From Niveispirillum sp. (GTDB lineage: Bacteria > Pseudomonadota > Alphaproteobacteria > Azospirillales > Azospirillaceae), in the NCBI GenBank assembly GCA_016463045.1, contig JAEMSB010000336.1, positions 1 through 5,537 on the forward strand: 5,537 nt of DNA, read 5' to 3'. Both the position numbers and the translations under genes were made by a program. The notes below the pieces were generated by a model. The model saw only the letters and a list, made by a program, of their open reading frames with translations, had not been told where the DNA came from and did not search any database. Positions 1 through 5,537 of the stretch are shown piece by piece (positions within the stretch are counted from its first letter, which is position 1; every line of letters starts with the position of its first letter).

Positions 1-382
1 GGGGCGGGAGGACCGCGCCAGCCTGATCCGTACGCTGGCCACCCTGCCGCAGCATCCGGACAGCGTGCCGATCAACCTGCTGGTGAAGGTAGAGGGCACG
101 CCGCTGGAGCAGGCCGATCAGGTCGATCCCATCGAATTTGTCCGCACCATTGCCGTTGCCCGCATCACCATGCCGGCCAGCGTCGTTCGCCTGTCGGCGG
201 GGCGTGAGGACATGAGCGATGAGATGCAGGCTCTGTGCTTTGCCGCCGGCGCCAATTCCATCTTCTACGGTGAACGCCTGCTGACCACGCCGAACCCGGC
301 GCAGCAGCGCGACATGAAGCTGTTCCAGAAGCTGGGCCTGCGGTCAATGCAGGTCGAGGTGGAAGCGGACGCCTGCGAATGA
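1..382 (+). CDS. bioB: Biotin synthase, C-terminal part (5' end outside window)
   Basis: BioB is a radical-SAM iron-sulfur enzyme that inserts sulfur into dethiobiotin to form biotin, the last step of the pathway. The reading frame is open from base 2 and encodes the last 126 residues. They align well, from memory, with the end of E. coli BioB: a DRASLIRTLATLP stretch, then VPINLLVKVEGTPL, RTIAVARITMP, VRLSAGRE, AGANSIFYGERLLTTPNP and LFQKLGL. The arginine of VRLSAGRE (codon 188-190) matches the family's unusual Arg ligand of the [2Fe-2S] cluster (Arg260 in E. coli). The CxxxCxxC radical-SAM motif lies upstream of the window. The protein ends about 12 residues after the LFQKLGL motif, without the roughly 25-residue tail of the E. 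coli enzyme. The stop overlaps the bioA start as ATGA. Identity is near certain; only the N-terminal two-thirds is unseen. Confidence 0.97.
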   Translation, partial: GREDRASLIRTLATLPQHPDSVPINLLVKVEGTPLEQADQVDPIEFVRTIAVARITMPASVVRLSAGREDMSDEMQALCFAAGANSIFYGERLLTTPNPAQQRDMKLFQKLGLRSMQVEVEADACE

Positions 383-1650
383 CGGGCAGCCCCGGCTGGC
401 TGAACGAAGGCATGCGGCATATCTGGCTGCCCTACAGCCAGATGAAACATGCCGATCCGCCGCTGCCCGTGGTGGCGACCGACGGCACGCGCATCCATCT
501 GGCCGACGGGCACGTGCTGATCGACGGCATCGCCAGTTGGTGGACGGCTTGCCACGGCTATAACCACCCGCATCTGCGCGCAGCGCTGGAGGATCAGGCC
601 GCGCGCATGCCGCATGTGATGTTCGGCGGCCTGTCCCATGAACCGGCGCTGACGCTCGCTACGCGGCTGGCCACGCTGCTACCCGGCGATCTGGAACGGG
701 TGTTCTTCGCGGAAAGCGGGTCGGTCGCAGTGGAGGTCGCCATGAAGATGGCGATCCAGTACTGGCTGAACAAAGGCGAGCGGGGACGGTCGAAAATCCT
801 GTCCTTCACCGGTGGCTATCACGGCGACACCATCGCCACCATGGCCGTCTGCGACCCGGAAGAGGGGATGCATTCCCTGTTCACCGGGCTGCTGCCGGAG
901 CATTTCGTGCAGCCGCTGCCGCGAGACGGGGAAAGCCTTGCGGCACTAGAGACGTTCCTGGACCGGCACGCGGGGCAGATTGCCGCCATCCTGGTGGAAC
1001 CGCTGGTGCAGGGGGCGGGCGGCATGGTGTTCCATGACGCCGCAATCCTGCGCACCTTGCGCGATCTGGCCGACCGTTACGGCCTGCTGCTGATCTTTGA
1101 TGAGATTTTTACCGGCTTCGGGCGCACGGGCACGATGTTCGCCTGTCAGGCGGCCAATATCGTGCCCGATATCATCACCCTGTCCAAGGCGCTGACGGGC
1201 GGCACCCTGCCTCTGTCGGCCACGATCGCCCGCGCCCGCGTGTTCGATGCCTTCTGGTCGGATGATCCCATGGCGGCCCTGATGCATGGGCCGACCTATA
1301 TGGGCAATGCCCTGGCCTGCGCAGTGGCCAATGCCTCGCTCGATCTGTTCGACTCACACCCCCGTATGGCGCAGGTGGCGGCGATCAATGGCTGGCTGAA
1401 AACGGGTCTGGAGCCATGCCGGGGCCTGCCCGGCGTCGTTGATGTCCGAACCCTGGGCGCCATTGGCGTGGTGCAAATGGATAGAATTGGCGATTTACGT
1501 GGTTTGAAGCGACTTTTGGTGGCTGAGGGGGTGTGGATCAGACCGTTCCGCGATATTCTCTATCTCACGCCGGCCTTCACGGCGACGGAGGAGGATGTGA
1601 TGCGTCTGACGGGGGCGATCACCCGTGTTCTGGAACGGGGTCACCCATGA
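379..1650 (+). CDS. bioA: Adenosylmethionine-8-amino-7-oxononanoate aminotransferase (DAPA synthase)
   Basis: BioA is a cytosolic PLP enzyme of the class III aminotransferases. It converts 8-amino-7-oxononanoate (KAPA) to 7,8-diaminononanoate (DAPA), classically with SAM as amino donor. The 423 residues match the family's usual length (E. coli 429). Visible landmarks are HIWLPYSQM near the N-terminus with Tyr19 (Tyr17 of E. coli), the substrate-pocket pair Trp54-Trp55 in SWWTACHGYNHP, the PLP-phosphate turn ESGSVAVE (112-119), GGYHGD with Tyr147, DEIFTGFGRTG with Asp241 facing the pyridine nitrogen, and the Schiff-base lysine Lys270 in TLSKALTGG. HGPTYMGN (303-310) and WIRPFRDILYLTP with Arg391 are the C-terminal active-site signatures. 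The ATG at 379 overlaps the bioB stop (ATGA), with only a weak purine-rich stretch upstream, so translation is probably coupled. Lysine-dependent BioA variants exist; the conserved Tyr/Trp/Arg pattern favours SAM, but this is inference. Confidence 0.97.
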   Translation: MTGSPGWLNEGMRHIWLPYSQMKHADPPLPVVATDGTRIHLADGHVLIDGIASWWTACHGYNHPHLRAALEDQAARMPHVMFGGLSHEPALTLATRLATLLPGDLERVFFAESGSVAVEVAMKMAIQYWLNKGERGRSKILSFTGGYHGDTIATMAVCDPEEGMHSLFTGLLPEHFVQPLPRDGESLAALETFLDRHAGQIAAILVEPLVQGAGGMVFHDAAILRTLRDLADRYGLLLIFDEIFTGFGRTGTMFACQAANIVPDIITLSKALTGGTLPLSATIARARVFDAFWSDDPMAALMHGPTYMGNALACAVANASLDLFDSHPRMAQVAAINGWLKTGLEPCRGLPGVVDVRTLGAIGVVQMDRIGDLRGLKRLLVAEGVWIRPFRDILYLTPAFTATEEDVMRLTGAITRVLERGHP

Positions 1651-2837
1651 GCGGTGCTGCCGGCTGGCTGGACATGCTGGCGGCCCAGGCGCTGGACGCG
1701 CTGGAGATGACGGGCCGCCGCCGCACCTTGCGCGCCTATGACCGCGATGGCATCCGCCTGCGCCTGCCCGACGGCAATGTGCTGGTCGATGTGGCATCCA
1801 ACGATTATCTGGGTCTGGCCCAGGACCCCGGCATCATCGACCGCGCCGCCGAATATGTGGCCCGTTTCGGGGCCGGCAGCGGCGCCTCGCGCTTGGTCTG
1901 CGGCACCCTGACCGCCCACCGCGAGGTGGAGGAAAAGCTGGCGGCTTTTCTGGGCACCGAAGCCGCCCTGTTGTTTGGCACGGGATTCCAGGCCAATGCC
2001 ACCTTACTGCCGGCCCTGGCCGAACTGTTGGGCACCGAAACGGAGTTGCTGGTCGATCGGCTATCCCATGCCAGCATCCTGAACGGCGCCTTTGCCAATG
2101 GCGTGAAGGCCAAGCGCTTCCGGCATAATGATCTGAACCATCTGGAAGATCTGCTGAAGGAAGCATCCGGTCCCCGCATGGTGGTGACCGAGTCCGTGTT
2201 CAGCATGGATGGCGACCGCGCCGACCTTGCTGCCATCGCCGATCTGGCCGACCGGTACGGCGCGCCCATCTATCTGGACGAGGCGCATGCCATCGGCGTG
2301 CTGGGGCCGGAGGGGCGGGGACTGGCGGCGGAGTTGCCGGGCCGCATCGCCGTGACCATGGGCACCTTGGGAAAGGCGTTCGGCGGCTTTGGCGCCTATG
2401 TCGCCGGCTCACGTTTGCTGATCGATTATCTGATCAACCGCTGCGCCGGGTTCCTTTACACCACGGCCCCGCCGCCGGCAGTGCTGGGGGCGCTCGATGC
2501 CGCCCTGGATGTCATCCCGTCACTGGACATGGAACGCATGCGGCTGGCCAGCATGGCGGACGCGGTGCGCATGGCGGTGCAGGGTGTCGGCTATGATACC
2601 GGGGCCAGCAGCACGCAGATCATCCCCGTGATCGCCGGCACCGAACAGGCGGCATTGGGCCTGCAGCAGATAGTGGAGATGGCGGGCTTCCTGGCCGTCG
2701 CCATCCGCCCGCCGACGGTCCCCGCGGGCACGTCTCGCCTGCGCCTGTCGCTGTCGGCGGCGCTGGATGATCATACGGCGGGCCAGTTGCTGACCGTCCT
2801 GTCCTGCTTGCCGCCGCCGGGCCTGGGTTTGCCCTGA
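1647..2837 (+). CDS. bioF: 8-amino-7-oxononanoate synthase (KAPA synthase)
   Basis: BioF is a PLP-dependent alpha-oxoamine synthase. It condenses pimeloyl-ACP (or pimeloyl-CoA) with L-alanine, releasing CO2, to give KAPA, the substrate of BioA. The 396 residues fit the family (E. coli 384). Visible motifs are ASNDYLGLA (50-58), GAGSGASRLVCGT (75-87), AHREVEEKLAAF with His91, SHASILNGA with His141, TESVFSMDGD (181-190), DEAHAIGVLG with Asp211 and His214, and the PLP lysine Lys243 in GTLGKAFGGFGAYVAG. Arg363-type residues sit in SRLRLSLSA near the C-terminus. The ATG at 1647 is preferred: it overlaps the bioA stop (ATGA), has the G-rich GGAACGGGG at 1632-1640 a few bases upstream, and starts directly into the family's N-terminal helix. 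The frame also opens at 1533, but that would add 38 atypical residues inside bioA. The stop shares one base with the next start. Confidence 0.96.
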   Translation: MSGAAGWLDMLAAQALDALEMTGRRRTLRAYDRDGIRLRLPDGNVLVDVASNDYLGLAQDPGIIDRAAEYVARFGAGSGASRLVCGTLTAHREVEEKLAAFLGTEAALLFGTGFQANATLLPALAELLGTETELLVDRLSHASILNGAFANGVKAKRFRHNDLNHLEDLLKEASGPRMVVTESVFSMDGDRADLAAIADLADRYGAPIYLDEAHAIGVLGPEGRGLAAELPGRIAVTMGTLGKAFGGFGAYVAGSRLLIDYLINRCAGFLYTTAPPPAVLGALDAALDVIPSLDMERMRLASMADAVRMAVQGVGYDTGASSTQIIPVIAGTEQAALGLQQIVEMAGFLAVAIRPPTVPAGTSRLRLSLSAALDDHTAGQLLTVLSCLPPPGLGLP

Positions 2838-3457
2838 TGACACGTCCCCTGTTCCTGTTCGTGCATGGCTGGGCCGGCACGCCCCGCCTGTGGGACCCTG
2901 TGCGCGCCGCCCTGACAGCGCGGGGCGTGGAGGCGGGGGATATGGTGACAGACGTGCCGTCGGCGGGGGCTGCACGCCCCCTCATCGCAATCGGCCATTC
3001 CCTGGGTGCCGCTTGGCTGCTGGCCCATGGCCCGGCCTTGTCCGGTTTCGTCGCGATCAACGGTTTCACCCGGTTCACCAGTGCCCCCGACTTTCCCGCC
3101 GGCACCCATCCGCGTATCCTGATGCAGATGCGCCGCCGGCTGCTGGCCGATCCATCTGCGGTACTGGCTGATTTCCACGCCCGCGCCGGCCTGCCCCTGC
3201 CGGATGGCCTGCCCGATACCGATACGCTGGCGGCGGGCCTGGACCTGCTGGGCAGCATCGATGCGCGGGCAGCCTTTGCGGCCCTGTCCGTTCCCCATAC
3301 GGCACTGTGCGGCGGCGATGATCTGATCGTGCCGCCCGAACAATCGCGGGGCAGCTTCCCCGACCCGGTGATGGTGCCGAGTGCCGGCCACGCCCTGCCC
3401 GTGACGCATCCCGACCTGTGCGCCGATCACATCCTGTCCCTGGTGGCACGATGCTGA
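2837..3457 (+). CDS. bioH: BioH-like pimeloyl-ACP methyl ester esterase (compact alpha/beta hydrolase)
   Basis: This is an alpha/beta-hydrolase that probably removes the methyl group from pimeloyl-ACP methyl ester, ending chain growth and supplying pimeloyl-ACP to BioF. The triad is visible: nucleophile Ser55 in GHSLG (53-57), Asp162 in CGGDDLIVP, and His185 in SAGHALPVTHP. The oxyanion-loop motif HGWAG is at 10-14. The stretch TLAAGLDLLGSIDARAAFAAL aligns, from memory, with VLNGGLEILKTVDLRQPLQNV of E. coli BioH, which favours BioH over BioG, BioJ, BioK or an unrelated hydrolase. At 206 residues it is about 50 shorter than E. coli BioH (256). The lost length lies before HGWAG, between HGWAG and the nucleophile (about 43 versus 60 residues), and partly in the cap. 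GHSLG replaces the E. coli GWSLG. Its position between bioF and bioC, with a TGATG overlap on one side and a 7-nt overlap on the other, supports the role. The exact substrate is inferred. Confidence 0.85.
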   Translation: MTRPLFLFVHGWAGTPRLWDPVRAALTARGVEAGDMVTDVPSAGAARPLIAIGHSLGAAWLLAHGPALSGFVAINGFTRFTSAPDFPAGTHPRILMQMRRRLLADPSAVLADFHARAGLPLPDGLPDTDTLAAGLDLLGSIDARAAFAALSVPHTALCGGDDLIVPPEQSRGSFPDPVMVPSAGHALPVTHPDLCADHILSLVARC

Positions 3458-4212
3458 ATGACGCGGACAAGCGTGCCGTGGCCCGCCGGTTCGCCGCTGC
3501 CGCCACGCGCTATGACGCGTCGGCGCGGGTGCAGGCCCGTATCGCCGCCGCCATGGCTGACAGGTTGGCGGCCTTTGATCTGCCGGTCGGGGCACGGGTG
3601 CTGGAAATCGGCTGCGGCACCGGCCTGCTGACGGCGGCGGCGCTGCCCCGCCTGCCCGGTGTCGGGCGCTGGCTGGCCACCGATATCGCGCCCGGCATGG
3701 TGGCTGCCTGCCGGGGCCGCCTGTCCGCCGACACCCGCCTGTCGGTCGCCGCCATGGACGGGGAAGGTCTGGCCACCAGCGGCCCGTTCGACCTGATCTG
3801 TTCCACCCTGGCCCTGCAATGGTTTCCCGATGCAGGGGGGGCCCTGGCGCGGTGGCGTAGTCTGCTGCGGCCCGGTGGGTTTTTGTGCGTGGCGACCCTG
3901 GGTGTCGACACCTTTGCCGAATGGCGGGCCGCATTGGCGGCGGTGGGTGCGTCGGGCGCTGGCCCCGCCTATCCCGATGCCGCCACCCTGTCCCGCTGGC
4001 TGGGTCCTGGTGGGCGGGTAGAGCGGCAGGATTTTGTGGAACATCACGCCGATGCCCGCCATTTCCTTCTGTCCCTGCGCGGCATCGGCGCTGATTACGC
4101 GCCGACCCGCCTGTCGGCTTCCACTCTGCGCCAAGCCATGCGCAATCTAGATGCGGCCCGGCCCGTCGACATCACCTATGATGTGCGCTGGCTGACCTTG
4201 CGGGCGCCCTGA
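3451..4212 (+). CDS. bioC: Malonyl-ACP O-methyltransferase
   Basis: BioC is a SAM-dependent class I methyltransferase. It methylates the free carboxyl of malonyl-ACP, so that the fatty-acid synthesis cycle can extend it to pimeloyl-ACP methyl ester, which BioH then hydrolyses. The 253 residues match E. coli BioC (251). The N-terminal VARRFAAAATRYD helix is typical. SAM motif I is VLEIGCGTG (50-58), the acidic residue of motif II is Asp78 in LATDIAPGMV, and FDLICSTLALQWFPD (103-117) is the motif IV region. PGGFLCVATLG follows. The C-terminal LLSLRGIGADYAPTRLSASTLRQ matches the BioC-specific SLKGIGA region. The ATG at 3451 is chosen: it overlaps the bioH stop by 7 nt, has GGTGG at 3442-3446 just upstream, and begins at the family's usual N-terminus. 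A GTG at 3418 in the same frame would add 11 residues and overlap bioH more deeply. Identity is firm. Confidence 0.94.
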   Translation: MLNDADKRAVARRFAAAATRYDASARVQARIAAAMADRLAAFDLPVGARVLEIGCGTGLLTAAALPRLPGVGRWLATDIAPGMVAACRGRLSADTRLSVAAMDGEGLATSGPFDLICSTLALQWFPDAGGALARWRSLLRPGGFLCVATLGVDTFAEWRAALAAVGASGAGPAYPDAATLSRWLGPGGRVERQDFVEHHADARHFLLSLRGIGADYAPTRLSASTLRQAMRNLDAARPVDITYDVRWLTLRAP

Positions 4213-4219
4213 AATTCCC

Positions 4220-4813
4220 ATGGATGAAAATCCCGTCTCCCGCGTTTACGCACTGTTAGGACGGGATTTGGCCGGGATGAGTGACGATCTTTTCCATCAG
4301 CAGTTGACGGGCCATCTGACGGCCCTGCGCCGCTATGCCTTCGTGCTGACCCGGTCGGCGGACGAGGCGGAGGATCTGTTGCAGGATTGCCTGGCCAAGG
4401 CGGTGGCATCGGCGGCGCAATGGCGGCCGGGCAGCGACCTGAAGGCCTGGCTGTTCCGCATCCTTTATACCTGCCATATCAGCCAGCGGCGACGACAGCA
4501 GGTGCGCCAGCGGTCCGTCACCAGCCTGGAGGAGGAGATGGCCGAACCAGCGCAGCCGCCCGATCAGCTGGCGCGGCTGGAGGCGGCGCGGGTCGTCGCT
4601 CAACTGGAAGCCTTGCCGGAAGGACAGCGTCAGGCCATCCTGATGGTGGCTGTCGAAGACTTGAAATATCAGGACGCGGCCAAGCGTCTGGGCATTCCCA
4701 TCGGGACCTTCATGTCGCGCATCGCACGGGGACGGGAAGCCCTGCGCCGCGCGCTGGAAGGAGAGGAACGCCCGGCCCTGCGCGTGCTGGAGGGGGGCAA
4801 AAATGGCAGATGA
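4220..4813 (+). CDS. ECF (group 4) RNA polymerase sigma factor
   Basis: This is an extracytoplasmic-function sigma factor that directs RNA polymerase to a small regulon, normally held inactive by the anti-sigma factor encoded next to it. Only the two core domains are present. Region 2 spans about residues 33-98: LTALRRYAFVLTRS, the core-binding helix DEAEDLLQDCLAKAV, and LKAWLFRILYTCHISQRRR with the -10-reading segment. Region 4 spans about 122-178: LEALPEGQRQAILMVAVEDLKYQDAAKRLGIPIGTFMSRIARGREALRR, the -35-binding helix-turn-helix. The linker is short and acidic, with no region 1.1 or 3. The start is uncertain. The ATG at 4220 (197 aa) lies 7 nt after the bioC stop with no clear ribosome binding site. 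The ATG at 4277 (178 aa, starting MSDDLFHQQ) gives a more typical ECF length and still precedes region 2. Its regulon and ECF subgroup cannot be told from the sequence. The stop lies inside the next gene. Confidence 0.93.
   Translation: MDENPVSRVYALLGRDLAGMSDDLFHQQLTGHLTALRRYAFVLTRSADEAEDLLQDCLAKAVASAAQWRPGSDLKAWLFRILYTCHISQRRRQQVRQRSVTSLEEEMAEPAQPPDQLARLEAARVVAQLEALPEGQRQAILMVAVEDLKYQDAAKRLGIPIGTFMSRIARGREALRRALEGEERPALRVLEGGKNGR
4789..4797 (+). promoter_or_regulatory. Ribosome binding site of the anti-sigma factor gene
   Basis: The G-rich run GGAGGGGGG contains a good Shine-Dalgarno core (GGAGG at 4789-4793) and ends 5 nt before the ATG at 4803. It lies within the last codons of the sigma factor gene. 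It is the strongest ribosome binding site seen in the window and decides the anti-sigma start. The overlap suggests translation of both partners is coupled, which would keep their amounts balanced. Confidence 0.65.
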
Positions 4814-5537
4814 TGTGACCGCCGACGGGATCGAGGAAAGCGATCTGCACGCTTTCCTGGATGGCGAGTTGGACCCCGCCCGCGATGCCAAGGTCCGGGC
4901 CTATCTGATGGATAATCCCGACGCGCATGAACGGCTGGCCCGCTATGCCGAACAGCAGCTGGCGCTCGCCGCCACCGCCCAGGAACCCTCCTGGCCCGCC
5001 CTGCCGGCCCCGCTGGTGGAGGGGTTGGAACGCGGCCTGCGCCGGGGTCTGTGGCGGCAGCGCCTGTCCCGTGTGGCGGCGACGGTGCTGTTGGTGGCCA
5101 TGGGCTGGGGGGCCAATGATCTGCTGCGCCGGCCCGTCTTTGCCAGTCTGCCCGGCTATGCGCAGCAGGCGCTCGACGCGCATGAGATTTTCGCCAACGA
5201 TCCCACCCGGCCCGTGGAAATCCCCGGCACCCGGCCCGATGAAATCCGCCGCTGGCTGTCGGCCAAGCTGGGGGAGCGGGTGGCCATCCCCGATCTTCGC
5301 CGGCTGGGTTTGACTCTAATTGGTGCCCGTGTCCTGGGCACGGATGAGGGTGCGACGGGACAGCTTCTCTATGAGGATGCGATAGGTCGTCGCATGACGC
5401 TGTCGCTGGCCCCGGATGAAGCGGCGGCCCCCGATAGCCCCGTGCTGGAGGAGTTCCAGGGCCTGGAGGTCGGCATGTGGCGGGGGGAGGATTTCGCGCT
5501 GGCCGTCATTGCCAACGATATGCCCGTGGAAATGGAC
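4803..5537 (+). CDS. Membrane anti-sigma factor (RsiW/COG5662-like), C-terminus outside window
   Basis: This probably binds and silences the upstream ECF sigma factor at the inner membrane until a signal arrives. The frame is open for 245 codons to the window edge. The N-terminal cytoplasmic part carries the typical ESDLHAFLDGELDPARDAKVRAYLMDNP segment (12-39). A short hydrophobic stretch, VAATVLLVAMGWGANDLL (91-108), follows a basic run (RGLRRGLWRQRLSR) and fits one membrane helix with the N-terminus inside. The rest should be periplasmic. Blocks such as RPVEIPGTRPDEIRRWLSAKLG, IPDLRRLGLTLIGARVL, and LLYEDAIGRRMTLSLAP recall, from memory, the conserved outer domain of proteobacterial anti-sigma factors of this type. 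The HxxxCxxC zinc motif of ZAS-domain anti-sigma factors is absent: His16 is present, but there are no cysteines in the visible part. Compared with relatives of about 250-270 residues, probably only 10-25 residues are missing at the C-terminus. It overlaps the sigma gene by 11 nt. Confidence 0.85.
   Translation, partial: MADDVTADGIEESDLHAFLDGELDPARDAKVRAYLMDNPDAHERLARYAEQQLALAATAQEPSWPALPAPLVEGLERGLRRGLWRQRLSRVAATVLLVAMGWGANDLLRRPVFASLPGYAQQALDAHEIFANDPTRPVEIPGTRPDEIRRWLSAKLGERVAIPDLRRLGLTLIGARVLGTDEGATGQLLYEDAIGRRMTLSLAPDEAAAPDSPVLEEFQGLEVGMWRGEDFALAVIANDMPVEMD

Noticed and set aside
1533..1646. Upstream in-frame extension of bioF (38 codons)
   Set aside because: It reads through the conserved C-terminal part of bioA in another frame, gives an atypical His/Gly/Asp-rich N-terminus, and the ATGA start at 1647 fits the family and operon style.
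2421..2440. Partly palindromic GATTATCTGATCA as a possible BioR-like operator
   Set aside because: It is inside the coding part of bioF, far from any operon start, and does not match the TTATnnATAA core. A real operator would be expected upstream of bioB, outside the window.
2620..3258. Antisense open frame of 212 codons opposite the end of bioF and bioH
   Set aside because: Low-complexity Arg/Ala/Ser/Pro translation with no motif; a shadow of the coding strand.
3418..3450. GTG start for bioC, 11 codons earlier
   Set aside because: It overlaps conserved bioH sequence more deeply, adds residues not typical of BioC, and a better ATG with nearby GGTGG exists at 3451.
2771..3934. Long antisense open frame (387 codons) opposite bioH and bioC
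   Set aside because: It lies wholly opposite two well-supported genes, is rich in Arg, Pro, Gly and Ala as expected from a GC-rich complement, and shows no recognisable domain.
4038..4042. GGAAC within bioC as a possible ECF -35 element for the sigma gene
   Set aside because: No matching -10 (CGTT or CGTC type) is found 15-18 nt downstream, and it lies about 180 bases from the gene.
4256..4891. Antisense open frame of 211 codons opposite the sigma factor gene
   Set aside because: The sense strand carries clear sigma region 2 and 4 motifs, while the antisense translation shows no domain.

Overview
The window is a dense, GC-rich (by eye roughly two-thirds G+C), single-strand stretch with two functional blocks. 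The codon bias, protein matches and gene neighbourhood suggest an alphaproteobacterium, perhaps of the Rhodospirillales/Azospirillum-like type. The taxon is an inference; no marker gene fixes it.

Block 1 (1-4212) is a biotin biosynthesis operon in the order bioB (3' end only) - bioA - bioF - bioH-like - bioC. Every junction overlaps: ATGA at bioB/bioA and bioA/bioF, TGATG at bioF/bioH, and a 7-nt overlap at bioH/bioC. This predicts one transcript with coupled translation. The genes cover both halves of the pathway. BioC methylates a malonyl thioester to start the disguised pimelate chain on the fatty-acid synthesis machinery. The BioH-like esterase removes the methyl group to release pimeloyl-ACP. 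BioF joins pimeloyl-ACP to alanine, giving KAPA, and BioA transaminates KAPA to DAPA. BioB inserts sulfur into dethiobiotin to make biotin. The DAPA-to-dethiobiotin enzyme (BioD) is not in the window and may lie upstream of bioB or elsewhere.

Block 2 (4220-5537) starts only 7 bases after the bioC stop. It encodes an ECF-type (group 4) sigma factor followed, with an 11-nt overlap, by its probable membrane anti-sigma factor. The anti-sigma gene runs off the right edge, probably only a short way from its end. There is no terminator between the blocks, so the sigma gene may be read from the biotin operon, from a promoter inside the end of bioC or the start of the sigma gene, or both.

No RNA genes, mobile elements, CRISPR arrays or long repeats were seen, and no intergenic gap exceeds 7 bases. 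I found no convincing new biological system. The points most worth a second look are the very compact BioH, the sigma/anti-sigma pair packed against the biotin operon, the lack of a zinc motif in the anti-sigma factor, and the absence of bioD.
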